A stretch of DNA of 64,000 bases. Origin: Stichopus chloronotus. Taxonomy: Eukaryota; Echinodermata; Holothuroidea; Aspidochirotida; Stichopodidae. Positions 26,101-41,100 of the stretch are shown piece after piece (position 1 is the first letter of the stretch; each line of letters opens with the position of its first letter). The DNA lies in contig SFZH01000008.1 of the NCBI GenBank assembly GCA_021234535.1, positions 5,898,897 through 5,962,896 of the forward strand. The letters run 5' to 3'. A model generated the notes under the pieces. It had not been told where the DNA came from and did not search any database. It saw nothing but the letters and a program-made list of their open reading frames with translations. Position numbers and translations under genes: made by a program.

Positions 26101-29100
26101 AGAGGTAGCCTAGCATAACAACATTTTTTGTTCGCATTTTTCCTCAGAAGATGATGTTAAACCCAGTTGCACATCATTCATGTGCTCTATAGGAAACCCC
26201 TATATTGTTTCAAAAAGAAGTAACTTATCTGTATGTTTGTTTTTGAGAAACTATTTAGTTTGATCATGGTGATGATGATAAAACACTTTGACCAAAATAA
26301 AAGCCAAAGAGTATCAAACAAGAACTGACTAAGATTTTCCAAAACATTGAATGAGTAACAGCTGTGATGTCACGTTTTGAAGTTGATTACCCCCAGTAAT
26401 TGTGAGATGTGAGTAATAGACTACAGTATAAAGCATCCAGCAGCACTTATGTCAATTCAGTTGTCACTATTACTTTTGCAGGGAGGGTGATCATGGATCT
26501 CTTGTAAGGGCCAGTTTTCCTTAAAAAAAAAAAATGTTGAAAAATTTATATCCTCCTTTGTTTAGCATGACCTGAAGGGAGGCGATGAGTGGTTCTACTG
26601 TATTCCTTCTTCCGTAACGTAAATGAAAATTGAATAGATTGTAATGGGTGTGTGCTTTTCTCTGATGTAAACATGCACAGGAAGAGGATTGAGAAGTTTA
26701 GAAGGAGTTTACTTGCTTCACAAAACCATGGACAAGTTAACAAATTGGTAAATTTTGATGTGACCTCCTCAAACAAGGGATGTATTTAGAGTGGGGTTGA
26801 GATTGCATACCATCTATTTTTCTTTTTAATTATATATCCAATGGAATTTTGACTGACAGTCAAAGATTATGTAGAGCATATTTTGTGGATATTGAATTAA
26901 AAGATTTTTGTTGTCCTCTCCAATACATTAAGTTTTCAGTAAATCATTGCAATTAAAGTTTACTGTCTGGTTTATTTGTGGAGTATTAAGTGATTTATGA
27001 TGGGTTTCTGGTGCAAAACTATTTGAGACCAATGCAATGTCTCAGAAAGATTGTTTTTCTGATCATATTAATTTCTGAATTAATATGATTATTGTGACCT
27101 GCTAAGGCTGTTAACTCTGTTCATATAGTGGTAGGCTAAATGCTATGGCTGTGTTGTAGTGTGAGTGAAGGCACTGTTAGTGCTGTGTACAGTTTCACAA
27201 TAAATTCAATTAATTTCTTTCCATGTCTTTGTGAAATTGTTGGCTCTCAGTCTTCCTGCGATTCCAGCCATCCTACCATACTCTTGTGAGTAATCCCTGA
27301 TGTAAGCCCAAGAGCTCTATGTGCTACCATTACTAATAGAGAGGCATGTCTCTGTTGTTAATGCAGTACCATTGTGCATCTCATGGAAGTGGCATGATTC
27401 TGCCATATACATGAATTCTGTCAGTTATAATATGAGCCAGTGCATCCAGCCACTGCTACTGTGGTTGTGACGTTAAAAGTGGTTTTCCATCAGGTGAAAG
27501 AATTCTTGATCTTCTTGATTTTGTACTCTATCGTAAAGTTCATAGTGCCAGTCGTCCTGCTGCAACACTCTTTTGTAAGCTAAGGATACAGGCGGAGAAA
27601 ATTTGATTCAACATGCAGCCAAAGTTGCTGTAGAAAAATCTGACACGGTTACTACGGATGGCAGTTCCTGCAGTAACTTGAGGACAATACACACAAACTC
27701 ATTTACTACCATCACTACATATTTCATGTGTGTGGATATACAAACCAGATAGCTGACATTCTATAGTCATCAGTTTCAGAACTAATTAGTACTATCACAA
27801 TCAGAATAAAGTTCCTGATGCTGTTGATTCTTTACCCTATGTATCTCAGTCTGTTCCCCCCTTCTAGTCCCTCCCTCCGCTAATGGTCTCACCTTCCAAA
27901 CATGCATTGCAACCTCTAAATAGTGTGAATGAATTCTTAAACCTGCTCAGATTCTAGCTTTATATCTCATCTTGTTGTGGCAGGTCCTGCTTGATAAACC
28001 ATTAAATTTACCCCACCCTTCTTTGTCAAAGTAATCTCACTCAGTCCTTGTTGAAAGTCACCTTTAAAGTAAATTGGTGAATAAGGTTGAAACATGTGCA
28101 CAAATAGAGTGTATATTTGTCCATCGTCAGGATGTAAACAGCCTCTCCTGAAATGTTGCTAAATCAAAAGGTTACCCAACCCCGCAGATTTACACAGCAA
28201 GTCAAATATTGATATACAAGAATGTTCAAATGGATCTTTGAAGAGATTTTGCTCCAGTTTGTGATGTATTGATGGTTTGTTCTTGTATCTTGGTGATAGG
28301 GATGTTTGAACTCTGAATGTAAATAAAAGTATTCAACTTTCGCTGACTTTGACAGGAATTCTTGAAAAGTTTCAAGATTTTGGTGAATTACACATGTGCA
28401 TAATTATAAATTCAGATATTTCCAGTCACTTGTTGTTTCAATTCTGTGCATACACATGTGCACTGAGCTTAACAGTTAATCACTTAGTTTAGTACAACTT
28501 CTTGCAATGCTTGCTATTCAGAAATCAGAGATTTTGTGATTTACATATTCACAATTCTTCCTTTCCTTCTATGTTTGTTTGCTTTACAGTTGTTGGGTTG
28601 AAGTTGAGAGTCAATGGCAGTACTGAGTCAATTACAGTAAGTCTTCTGTAATTATTAACACATTGAGTGACATTTATTTCTGTCGACACCTCAATATTTG
28701 TCAGAAAGTCATACTTCTCGAGAGCAAAGTAAACTTAAAAGACTCCCTATACTTCAATACTATATTAATGTATCAAATATAAAGTTTGTATCTAGTGGTA
28801 GCATTCTATCAACTGTTAACAAAGAATGTGACATGCTCGATATCAGACCTAAATAGTTATTGCTTGATGATTCTTACAACTGCCATGTTTTAGTAAATTT
28901 CAGAAAGGGTTAATGATGTTATTTGAAATTATCATATAGCATTAATTTTTGAAGAAAATAATATGTGCATTGTTCATCACCGTGGTACAATATAAAGATC
29001 CATTGAAGGGACTTATTTCTATTTCAGAGATGCTTGGTTTTGGTTGTCTTCTTGACAAGTGTATTTTCACTTCAGCACCAACTCTCCTCTCACATGTTAG

Positions 29101-32100
29101 GAGGGCAAAGGTTGAGTTTACTTTGTATTGGGAAAGCTAGTTTTGAGAGATGTTTAAGTTGTGATTTGTTTCTCCTTCACAGGGGTCTGCTTCTCTTGAA
29201 GCATTAGTGCAATATATGCTTGATGAGCAAGCTAAGGCAGGTCACCTGACTAATCATGTGACCAATGAATCAGGGAGTAGCAGCACTTGTTCCTGCCAGA
29301 AGAGTAAGGGGAAGAGAAGAAACTCATCATCCAAGAATGAAGGTTTGTCTTCAGAATGAATACCATGAAAAAGACACAGGCTTAATTTGGTCTCATTCAT
29401 GCTTTTAAACTAGGTGTGGTTTCCTATGGATTTAATGGACCAGAAAGAAGGTTGTTGCTTGTGTTTTTTGTGTATTAGTTAACATTATTCAATGAAGTTT
29501 TTCATCTCAGCAAATGATATGGTTTTGTCTGCTATGTACTCAGGTGCTCATAAAATTTTTTTGATTATTGTACCTAAATTAATGGCTCCTAAAATCACAC
29601 CATCTCTTGTAGTAATGTCAAATCAGTACTGTCAGATAATCTACAAATTTGAAAGTCATGATAAGCTGTCTTGTTGGGCTTGTCTATATTTAATGATCAT
29701 GCTCCACCAAGAGACCAAACACTGAAACGACCACACAATGAAACAATTCATTAATCTGAATAATAATAATAAACTATGTATGATATTCTTAGCACTAGGA
29801 GTATGATCCACACCAAATGTAGAGATATTATCTCTCCTTCTTTTGTGATGCATATTAGGAGACAGTTACAAGATGGCATCTAAGTCTAATCTTGGACCTA
29901 ATGATTGATAAGTGTTGGTTTTCTAAAAGGAAAGTGCTCTTATGGGGTACTTATGGCAGGTTAGGGTTAAAGCACTCCTTACATAAGTTCATCAGACATG
30001 GTTGAAGATTACTTCTGACTTTTCTTCCCTCTTGTTGACAGAATTGATGAAAGTCAAGTCTTCAGATTTAATAGTTCTTTTCCTTGTGTCCTTACTCTCT
30101 CACAATAAATACAGCCACTGTAAACGTACTAAATCGAAGCCACAGTGGCTTTTGAATCAAATTTATTGGCTGTAGAGCTTTTGTTTGATGTTTTGAAATC
30201 AAAGGTGGTCAAGTGACTCTTATGTCATCTCAGAAAGTTGAAGGTTTGATAATTAAAACAAATCCGACTGGAAAGACCACTTGAGGGTGCTAAATGTTGA
30301 TCAAGTATATTGCTACTGTTTTGGTAGAGGTAACAATTGTTTTTACTGTCAACAGAGTTGTATGTAAGGCTTCATTGTGAATGCTAATGGTTTAAAAACA
30401 CTGCAATATCCGGGCATTGCTAAGACTGTGGAAAAATATTGTTCAACTATCATGCTGTCATTCACCTCGAGCTGTATATAAAGAACTTTATCACCCACAA
30501 TATCTGCACTCTCAATTTCCATGCATGCAGTAAGTGCCAGTAAAACTTAAAGTCAAATTTCTGTATGTATTTCTTCTTTAAATAATGGAAAGGTCATGTT
30601 CTACAAATATTAAACCCATGTCCATGGAAAGTGATTTAGAAATGACTGCATATACAACTTTAATGAAATTAAACTAGTATGAGCCTAGTGAATCAACATC
30701 TGCACCATAAATTTCAAATTAAGTTTGTATGTATTTGTACATATTAGTACTATTGTATTGTGGATCCATTTTACCTTTTCCTTTCACCATATGCTTATCC
30801 AATACCTATTGAGCCATGTAGCCTCTGTACCATACTATTATCTGTGGTGATTACACATTTGAAATATTAAGGAAACAAATCTCTGCTTTGCACCATCACT
30901 GCAGGTATTACACACTGTGGATAATTCATAACTAGAATTAACTGCATGTTATTTGTTCTTTGGTTTCTTAATGTGTAATGTGCCATAACTTTTTCATCTT
31001 ACCAAGAGTCTGCTTGTTTGCATAATGTTCCAGAATCACCACACTATGTGTTCAACAGTGATGTTACACATATACAAAACACTGATTTGTAACCAAGCCA
31101 TAATTTACCATGCCGTGGTGTTTCAGAAGATGGCCAGGTGTTAGGGCCAAGTCTTGTTGATAGATTGCAAGGATTTAAAGAAGAGGTTCCACAAGGGATA
31201 GTACTTGTCTCCATAGAAGTTTGCAGAATTTGGCTAGTTTTTTTTTGAGACGAGTCATACAAACCGTAGAAGCAAAATTACAATCTGAAAAAAAAAATGG
31301 ACTTCTGGTTTTCATGTTTCACTCTTTACCTGTTGAAGGGGCTCATTTAGTTGAGATAGATTATTCTGTAACAAGTTTGAAGGAAACCATTGCATGCCAA
31401 TACTACAAATTACCCTGCCACTATCATTCTAAAGTCTATCTAACTATTCCTACCGTTTCTGAAAATGTGAGAAATTGTAGTATTCTGTGAACAGGGATTG
31501 CTTATGGTAATACCTTATGTGTAAAAGTTTGTGGTCACAGATTTGCAATGAGTGATTTTTATCATTAATTGCCCTACCATTGTTGATGTGTCCTAGACAT
31601 TCAGAACCTCTTAGTTTGACCATTTACCATCAACATATAGGAATACTCAACAGGTGTGAAAAAATTTCATGAAATTTGCGAACTAACTCAATGAGTCCCT
31701 TTAAGTGTTATTAAACTATCAGTATATAGTATTGTAAGGTATAACCACAGGAGCCAGTTGAAATTAACCATTTGTTGACATTTCTACATGTTTTAGTAAT
31801 TGAGTCACATTCTCTTTGCTTGCAGGTGAAAGTAATCAAAAGGGTTTGTCATCTTCCCATCAAACTAATCCTGAAATCCAACCTACATTCACCTTGGAAC
31901 CACAAAGGCCGACACCGTCACAGAATAAAGTAGTACCCTCTAACATCTTCGTCAGCTGCCTCAGACAGTCAGAACATTCCTCCTTGTTTCCCTCCCTGCA
32001 AGCCGGTAGCAGCTCCAATCAGTCTCTCTCTGCATCCCAGACGGTACTAACCAGTAGTGTTCCTACCTCTTCTTCATCGGGCAGACAGCATGCGTCACAC

Positions 32101-35100
32101 ATTGTTCAACCAAACAGGACTCAACCAGATGCCTTAGTATTTCAAAACAGTCCAGGTGCTGTACTCCAGCAGGGCCAGTTCACTTCTGCCTCCCTTGTAA
32201 CTATGAGAGAGTTGAATCATAACCTGCCTGCCACCCCTTCAGGAGAAGTGCAATACAGGTGTGTTCCTTACAACCCTCCAAGGGTCACCACAGAGGAAAG
32301 CGAAGAACTTGTGAAGTTAGTGGAAGAAAGCCCACACTTGAAGACAGCTAAGAATAGATTTAAAAATCAGAAACCCCTTGAGAATAGCGTGAGGTTACCA
32401 ATGGAGGTGATGGATATTCTTCAATTAAATGCAATGAATGGAAGACCGCCTGGTCAGGTCGATCAACCCACAATGCTGCCACAGTTTTGTCACCTACCTC
32501 CCGACAACCAAGGGGCAAATCCATCTGGAATCTCACCAAAAACTGGAATAGCTACACACAATGGCCCTGATGGTGTTTCTGAGGGGACTCTGTCTACACC
32601 CATTGGTAACCATGGATTATGCATGGACACATCTTCTGTTGCCACATCTGGCTCCTTGCCACCTTCTGAGAGTACTGTTAATAAGGTTCATCCACCAGTT
32701 AGTTTCAGCAATACTAGAGACCTCCAAGTGTACCCCTCAAGTGACTGCTGCCATGAGCCATACCCCATCTGTATCTGTGCCCCAATTCAGTGGCATCGAT
32801 ACAGGAGGAACATCCCACGTGCAGTCGTCTCTTCATCAGCCAGATGATAAACCAGGGATCAGTGATCCTGAAAATATGGACACATTTCCCAGTCCTCTGG
32901 GCATAGATTTTGACCCCTTTGATATCTTGAAAAACACCTTGAACCTGGAAGATCTAGATTCAGAAGTGCTTGATGGGAGTGGCATCGTGGATATCAACAG
33001 CCACGGTGTAGCAGACATGGTCACTGAAGTCCAGAATGTCAGTAATCAGGTCTTTAAAAGTAGAATGAATCCTGACTCTGGACACAGTTCAGTAGATTCC
33101 AGTGAAGAATGTCTGTCAGGCAGGGTAGAAAATTCAACTTCTTCCTCATTTGTCGAAATAGCAGACTTCTCCCCTGAGTGGTCTTATCCAGAGGTAAAGT
33201 ATTTTCTGGAGACATTTATTTTTAAATGTATGGATGTGATATGATGTTTCTTTAATGAGTAAAACCAGAAAAATCACCCAATTTTGCCTCTCATGAAGCA
33301 AATTTATTTTGAAGTTGGAATCTGGAAACTGGAGTTGTGTGAACTAATGAGCAAAGTGAATATTCAGAAGCAGCATAGGCTTTCTGTGTTTGTGTAGTCC
33401 CTTTGATATTGATTAACAATTGTGATAGATATTGATCAAAAGTTTCTGAAGTGAACAGATAGCAGGAATTTGGTACTACATGAATATATCTGAGAAACAA
33501 ACTTTTGTTTGAGGTGAAAAGTCATAAATTTGCTTTTGCGATGAATCTTTACAGAGTTGCATTGATCAAAACTGAAGGTCAGATGATCGTGAAATACTTA
33601 GTCAATAGTGAGCAGCTTTGGTAATGAATATATCTGAGTAAACTGTGATAGAAAGAAAAATACAATTGGTGTGACAAATTTAATGAAGCAAGGGTCACAT
33701 GTTAATCTAGTGTCTAAAGAAGGCATTGGGAGTGAAATTAAATTATCATTAGGTGTACAGAAATTTGGTTGTCATGTTACCTTAATGAAGTGAAGTTATG
33801 CAAAGCAATCACTGCTGGATTGAATGTTAGACAAATGTTGTATTAAACACAAGAAATGTCAACCTTAAACGATTTTGATATTGAATCTTGTGTTGATGCT
33901 TGTAGATAAAGCTTTAAATTGGTGCATCCCACAAATAGAAAATGGTCTCGAAAAGTTGGATTTCTGGGGAATTGGGAATCGTTTGTGTATAATGTGAGTT
34001 GCTATTTCCAGTTCCTGCTCTGTGTCAACCGTCTTATTTTCAACACAATGACAAAGCAAATCAATATGTCTGTACTGCAAGTCGATGAGAAAGCATGCCT
34101 GGAGAGCAATGAACTTGCTCCTGTGTTTTTGAGACTCTTGATATCGACAGTATTTTCAAGCATCAGCAGTCATTGCTTAAGAGTAGTGATGGTTTGCAGC
34201 AAGAGTTGAATTCCTTCTAATAGTGAGCTTGCTTTTAAGGAAAACTGTCAGCTTCCTGGAAAGATGGTGAAATGAATAAGGTGAAATGGAAGGTCTCAAT
34301 TGATTCTCTGCTTCTTAGTTTTATTGATTGGAGTAAAAGTCTGCAAATCTCATGTTCATCTGCTATCCCTCTTTGAAAGTAGAAGGAATCAGGGTGGCAG
34401 CGATGTTTCGTGTGTATGAATATATAAGTGTTGTATGTTAAGCCTTGTAAAAAAAATACAACCCATGGTTAACCTTTATCTTGGTGCATTGTTGCTCTTG
34501 ATGATTTCATTTGTGCTGTCATGCATAGAGGTTAAAGGTCATATGAGGTCAGGAAGCTAACTCAAAAAGTGATAATTCTTTCAGGTGTGAAGTTGATCAC
34601 AGTTGTTCTACAAAGTCAAAGGTTATTCGAGATCACAATCTTTAAAAGTGAAAGGGAATCCTTCACCATCGCTTCTCATATCTATAAAAAAGATACAAAC
34701 AGTTTTGTATGCAAGTCATTGTTCTTATTTTCAGGTGATATCTCACAAAATAAGGAATATGAATTGCTTTAGTAAATATTCAAAGTTTGGTGCTAGAAAT
34801 CGGTAGGTTATGATGTACTGACAAATCTGGTTTGAACATGCTGTTGATGTTTATCTCACACTGTGGGTTGCAGTACTGTTCTGATCCTCTTATTTAGTGA
34901 TTAAACCATATTTTCACCAGGGAGTGGCATAAACCTACTTTCCAAAGCATTGTTCTGAGGGAGCTAATTATTTAAGGATCAGTTGACTTAAGTGATGTTG
35001 CTCCGTAAATGATTTTGAACCGGAACTGATGAGTAAAAGAGAAGTACCTTTGAGCCAGTTACAGAGCTTAGCTTCACTCGATCTTGCGGGTCTTAGATTA

Positions 35101-38100
35101 TAAGCATATAATTAAATTTTCTGTCCATCTCAAGAACAGCTCCCCTGATTTCATTTATGAAAAGTATCTCACTGGAAGTACAAATTCATGACATTTCCAT
35201 AATCACTGAACTGAAGAGCTTTTGCATTGTAAGACCTAGCTAGGTTATGAAAAATGGAAAACAGTATTTGTCGGTACTACGTCAAGCATTTTCAGGCTTG
35301 TAACTGAAGCCCAACATTCAAAGTGCTATTTTGCATCTTAGGAATCATCCACTGGCAAAATCATCATGTTCAACTGGTGGAATGGTAAAACATGTCTCTT
35401 GTTTGTGGAAAGTATACTGGTTGTATTGTAGAATTTTCAGAAAGTTTTCCCACAGCAAAGTTGGTTGCAGGTTCATACTGCCGTCTACATCAATTAGTTG
35501 TAATTGGAGATCAAAGGTAATTTTGTTCCAAGGGATGCCAAAGGTCATTTGAAAATCCGGAGAGGTAATCAGTCAAGGTAATCAACAGAGGTAATCGATA
35601 GTGGAATTCTCTGGTAGGTGTATAATGGCACTCATAGAGTGATTCATCTTTTTCTGTTTTTGAAGACAGACACTGCAGTTCATGAAAGATATCCAACTGA
35701 GCACAAATTCCTTCTGAGCTCCTCACTTCTGTATCAGCTGTTCCACTGTGCAGATTTGGAAGGGGGCAATGAGGGTGTCATGAATAGTGATTGGCTAAGG
35801 AAATCTTTGTGACTGAGTTTTCATCAGGTCTAGTCGAAAGAGTCTCATTTTGTGTATCTTTGTCACTTGAATTCCATTTTTGTCTTTCAGGGTGGTATCA
35901 AGGTACTTGTAGCCGGGCCGTGGAATTCATCTTCAGCTGAGTATTCCTGTGTCTTTGATAGCTTTGCTGTTCCTGCCTCTCTGATACAGCCAGGTCTCTT
36001 GAGGTGTTTTTGCCCAGGTAACTAAGAGAAAAATCATATCATAAAAATAAAGTGTCTAGACAAATCAGTCCACTGGAATCGTTTATGGCAGAAATCCTTT
36101 CTCTTCCCTGATGATTTGATCCCCTAAAGCTGTTTTTGCTTCATCCAGCTCTTGTTGGTTAAGCATGGACTATTAGGCCCAAGTAATCAATGCAGATACA
36201 TCAACAGTGACAATTTTGAGTTCAGTTGAGCAGTTGGTACAGAGCATATCTGTACAATGTAAGGAAGTAATTAGCAATCAGTGATATCTAAACTGCTCAT
36301 GCTCAGTGTAGGTAATTCATCACTTGTGTTATATGTCCATCAGGTAACCTTTACCTTTACTCTTGCCACACCATCAGGTACTCTATGTTTGATTTTACAG
36401 AAAGTATCCAGGTATGTTCTCAGTCTGTGGGATATTGAGGCATTTAGGTAACATCCTGCAAGCACCCCTCGGATCTATTCTCTGCCCCCATAATACTCTC
36501 ATATTTCCATAAACCAGAGAAGAAAAGCAGTGTTTTGCTGTAATCACAAACTGAATTCCTGGTTCTACATGTGGTGATGTAAACTGAATGCACTAGTTCA
36601 AATTGAAATGATAACCGTTGCAATGTAAGAGAAGAAGCAGAGGGTCACTTCGACAGGGTGACCAAGGGAGATGTAAGGAGAGTAAAATATGTGGCAAAAG
36701 GAGGGTAAGCACTTCAGAGCATATGAAAGAACTGAAGGGAAAGAGACAAGAAAATGCATGATTGATGTTGGAGGATACATCAGTTGGAAAGAGATATTTT
36801 CTCCTTTGTTGTCATTGTCATTTAGCTGTCTGTGGACCTGTGATGTCATGGTGTAATGATACAGCCAAAGTATCATGTCACATAAAAATTGAAGAAAAGA
36901 GAAAACTCTCCTTAACAAAATTTGTGATGAATTGTGAAAGAGGAACAAAATTTTAACCACTATGGCAAAAGTTGTGTTTTTGTTGTCATTGTCATTTAGC
37001 TGTCTGTGGACCTGTGATGTCATGGTGTAATGATACAGCCAAAGTATCATGTCACATAAAAATTGAAGAAAAGAGAAAACTCTCCTTAACAAAATTTGTG
37101 ATGAATTGTGAAAGAGGAACAAAATTTTAACCACTATGGCAAAAGTTGTGTTTTTGTTGTCATTGTCATTTAGCTGTCTGTGGACCTCTGATGTTATGGT
37201 GTAATGATACAGCCAAAGTATCATGTCACATAAAAATTGAAGAAAAGAGAAAACTCTCCTTAACAAAATGTGTGATGAATTGTGAAAGAGGAACAAAATT
37301 TTAACCACTATGGCAAAAGTTGTGTTTTTGTTGTCATTGTCATTTAGCTGTCTGTGGACCTGTGATGTTATATTGTAATGATATAGCCAAAGTACCATAT
37401 CACATAAAAATTGAAGAAAAAAGAAAACTTTCCTTAACAAAATTTGTGATGAATTGTGAAAGAGGAACAAAATTTTAACCACTATGTCAAAAGTGTGCAC
37501 TTATTGTCAGAATTTATCATTTGAAGTTTTCTAGTCATCCACCAAATAGTTGATTTGAAGAACACAAGGATATAATGTCTTGAACACTAACAACAGAGTG
37601 CCCTTGTTAGTCTATGTAACTTCAAATAAATTGTTTTGATTTTGAATTGGATATGGTAGATAGAGAGGGCGTTAGAAGAGGTGGTGTAAAACCTATGACA
37701 TATTGTACTTACCATGTATTGCTTTTACAAATTGTACATTGTATTCTCAAAATGAAATAAAAACAAAATGATCATGTGTAAGTGTGCTTGTGTGAAGTTC
37801 ACTTTGGCTTTGAAACTTACAAGTGTTGAAAAGCTGCAGGTAAGAGTCACATACATTTCTCAGTAAAGTTTTGTTTATATTCTTCTTTTAAATATCATTT
37901 TTGCCCTTCAAAGTCCTTTTTCGCTCAGCCCATTCTGTATCATAACACTGTACATGTTAATTACAAGTTTTTCATCTTGCTCAGCCAAGCTGTCTGTTTC
38001 CTTTTGTCTTAATTGATAGAAACAGATTTCCTTTTGTGTCTATCATTGTCAAATCTAGGTCAGCAGAAAACTTGTTTTGAGAGGTTTTCTTTCATTTCTC

Positions 38101-41100
38101 CCTGCTCACTGGGAGATCTGCAATTTCCAGCTTCCATAGTCAAAATGGTTTTCCTTGAGTAGCAAGTGATTTTAGTCAGTGAAAATGAAATCAAGGATAA
38201 CCTGGATCATTTAATTTATTGGATCTCATCAATAATTGATTGATATTGGCTTTGTGGTTAGTAAAGGAACAACACCTGTTCAGTTACAACACACATGAAC
38301 TGTGGATTGTTGGAAAAGCATTTTGTAAGATTTGTTTGGTTCTTAATATATGATGTCTGAAAATCACTGAGCCAAATAGGAAGTTGAGAAACTATGCCAA
38401 GAAAGAATGAACAACAAAAAAAAAAAATATATAAATAAATAGCAAGCTGTTCCATCATGAGGTAGTTTCATCAGACATCGCACAGCTTCTTTATATTAGA
38501 TCCATTGATATGATTTTGGTTGATGGTAATTCCTATATTTGAAACAAGAGAAGAGTCCTCTAGGGAAATGTTTTTCTTGGCTGCAATGCCGATGGCTTCA
38601 CAAGAAAGTTAGGACCCAAAAGGTATAACTGTGTGACATGATGGAAGTGTAATGGTAAAACGTTTGAACTGTGTCAAACAATTTTAATGAGGAAGGACAT
38701 CAAAAGTTATTTCATCGGCAGGAAAATGTCCCTCTCATCGCATGGACTGATACTGTGGTGGACAATGGCATTTATTACCCATGCATTAAGTTGCTACTTA
38801 CGTCATAGCATTTTTTCTGTTTCCATTAATTTTTGCAGTTGATTTATAATATTTAGTCATAATTCCTAATGGTACTCTTATGTAATACATTGAACACAAA
38901 AGGATAAAGTGAAATTATGAAAGGAATGATCAAACACCTTAAAGTCCAAGCTTCAAAAATGCCTGTAAACTCAAGAACCTTAAAGTCCCCAATTAAAGGA
39001 AAAAGAAAAATTCAGAAACCACTGTAAGCACATAGCACTTTGCTAGCAATGTACTTACCTCATATAACCTATGCATAATCTTCAGCTCAAACTGGAATGT
39101 ATTGTTTTGATTTTACTTGTGTGAGATTGAAAACCTGTAAAAAATTGCAAACTATCATGAGATAATGCAACAAACCTTGCCTTTCTGTGATCCACAGAAT
39201 AAGTCTTTCAGCACCACTGTTAAGTACCATTGAAACTGTTGAACTTTCATTCTTTGGTTATGTCAAAGACTGTAATATCATTACTGCATTATACTTACTT
39301 TCCATAATCAAATTCTTCCAGCAATCTGGCTCCCCTTTTCGCCCTGTTCTGCTGTAGTCTGTGCCTTTCTCATACCTGTTGTTGAACCCTGTTTGTTTTT
39401 AACAGACAACTGTCAGCAACCTTATTCTATTCAAGCAAGTGCTCAATTTGCATTAAATAACCATCAAGGCAAAAAAAAGTGTTGAAGAGGATTGTAGAAA
39501 TATCTAAGAAGGAACGTTGACTGGCTGTATTATTGTATGATAATCGAGAGAAGCAATGTGAGAGCGCACCTATGCACATAAAAAAGTTGGTTAAAGTGTA
39601 TGTCTTCATAACTACAGTGTGCCGCAATTCAACTTTGAAAGTGAGCTTTTATTTGTAAGTAATCGAACTTGCTTCTGTCAATTCTCAAACTGATGTTTGT
39701 TAAACCATGGTTTATTGGCTACATTTTTGGCAATTTTAATGTACAGAGTCCATCACACAAAGTCACAATTTCAAGCAATTTAGATTGATATACTAGTGTA
39801 CCTGTAATTCGCATTTGTCACTCACTTGCTGTACCAACAGCTGAATGTGGCCTTAGTTTTGATCAAATCAAGTCATTTTTCTTCAACTGTTTACTGTTTC
39901 CATTTCTAATTGGGAGAAGAAACGTTTACATTGAGCTGACACCTTCCTTTGTAGCTGTTGCCTCTGTGTATGTGAGCTGACTGCACAAGTCTCCCTGCAG
40001 TAATCTCACTTTGCATACACCAATTCAGTCTCCTCATTTTGATTCCACCCGGGGATATCATGGACTTAATTTATTAAATACTCATCGAAGGCGGAGGATC
40101 AGACAGATTTTCACGAACTGTAACTCAAATCCCAGAGTTGTGTTCCGAAGCCTTTCTGTTTTACACTTGTACAAATGAAAACCCATTTGTTAATTAGAAA
40201 TGAACATTTTTTGAAAACAAGGCTTTTTTTTTTTGGGGGGGGGAGAGAGGAATGGGATAGGTTGTCAGAAAATAGGTAGATATTTCACAGTATTTTTGAA
40301 GAACGTTGATTTTGGTAATGAATGACAGATGAGCTTGCAGTGATGACATCAGTGAATCGGACCGGTAGAGAAAATCATCAAACTTCAGATTCAGTTTAAG
40401 ATAAACAAAATTTTAATAATCCCAACATAGATATGTTTCAGATACCTGACTCTTCCCTTTTTCAAACTTGTAACTGTAGAGACATGAAATTAAACTTGAA
40501 TTAAAACTTGCTGTATTACATTAAATTTCATCTCTAGTCAGGGTTACAGTAGTTGTTTAGAGGTGCCATTCTTAAGAAAGCTAACCACTGAAAAAGAGAA
40601 GACAAAAACTAAGTGAGTTATTATTTATTGAACTATTTCTTTTATATTTGATTTAATGTATATACCATCATGCATCTCACAAACCATATTTCCTATTAAC
40701 CTTAATTTGAAACAAATTAAGGTTTACAAATTTTGTTTGTATCTCAACCACTATCCTCTGGCAGTCAGGCAAAGAGTAAAGTTTATCCTGAACTGTGCTG
40801 AACATATTTTTATACCTATGTCTTGCTAGCCAAGTATAGTTGCTAAGCTGACAAATCCTTGTGATAGAGGCAGACAAACAGACAGACAAACTGACAGACA
40901 AACAGACAGACAAACAGACAGACAAACAGGCAGACAAACAGACAGACAAACAGACAGACAAACAGACAGACAAAGTGAAGCAGAGAACAGAGAAGCAAAG
41001 CAACAAAGAAACAGAGAAACAGAGAGTGAAGTATAACTTGTAAGTGTGATGTTATTACTGATGGTCCCTGAAGAACAAAAGGATGCATTGTATGATCCTC

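Larger units (their letters stand above)
22054..28589. other. CAMTA intron, part 3' of the DIRS insertion
   Basis: AT-rich. Holds a fold-back repeat (22991-23450), a 34-bp degenerate array (24195-24770), a hairpin at 27061-27091 and poly-T/A tracts. Open frames at 22054-22420, on the minus strand at 22912-23274, and elsewhere resemble no family I know and overlap repeats. No exon recognised. Confidence 0.75.

Noticed and set aside
40866..40976. CRISPR-like array
   Set aside because: A 12-bp simple repeat without unique spacers, in an animal intron.
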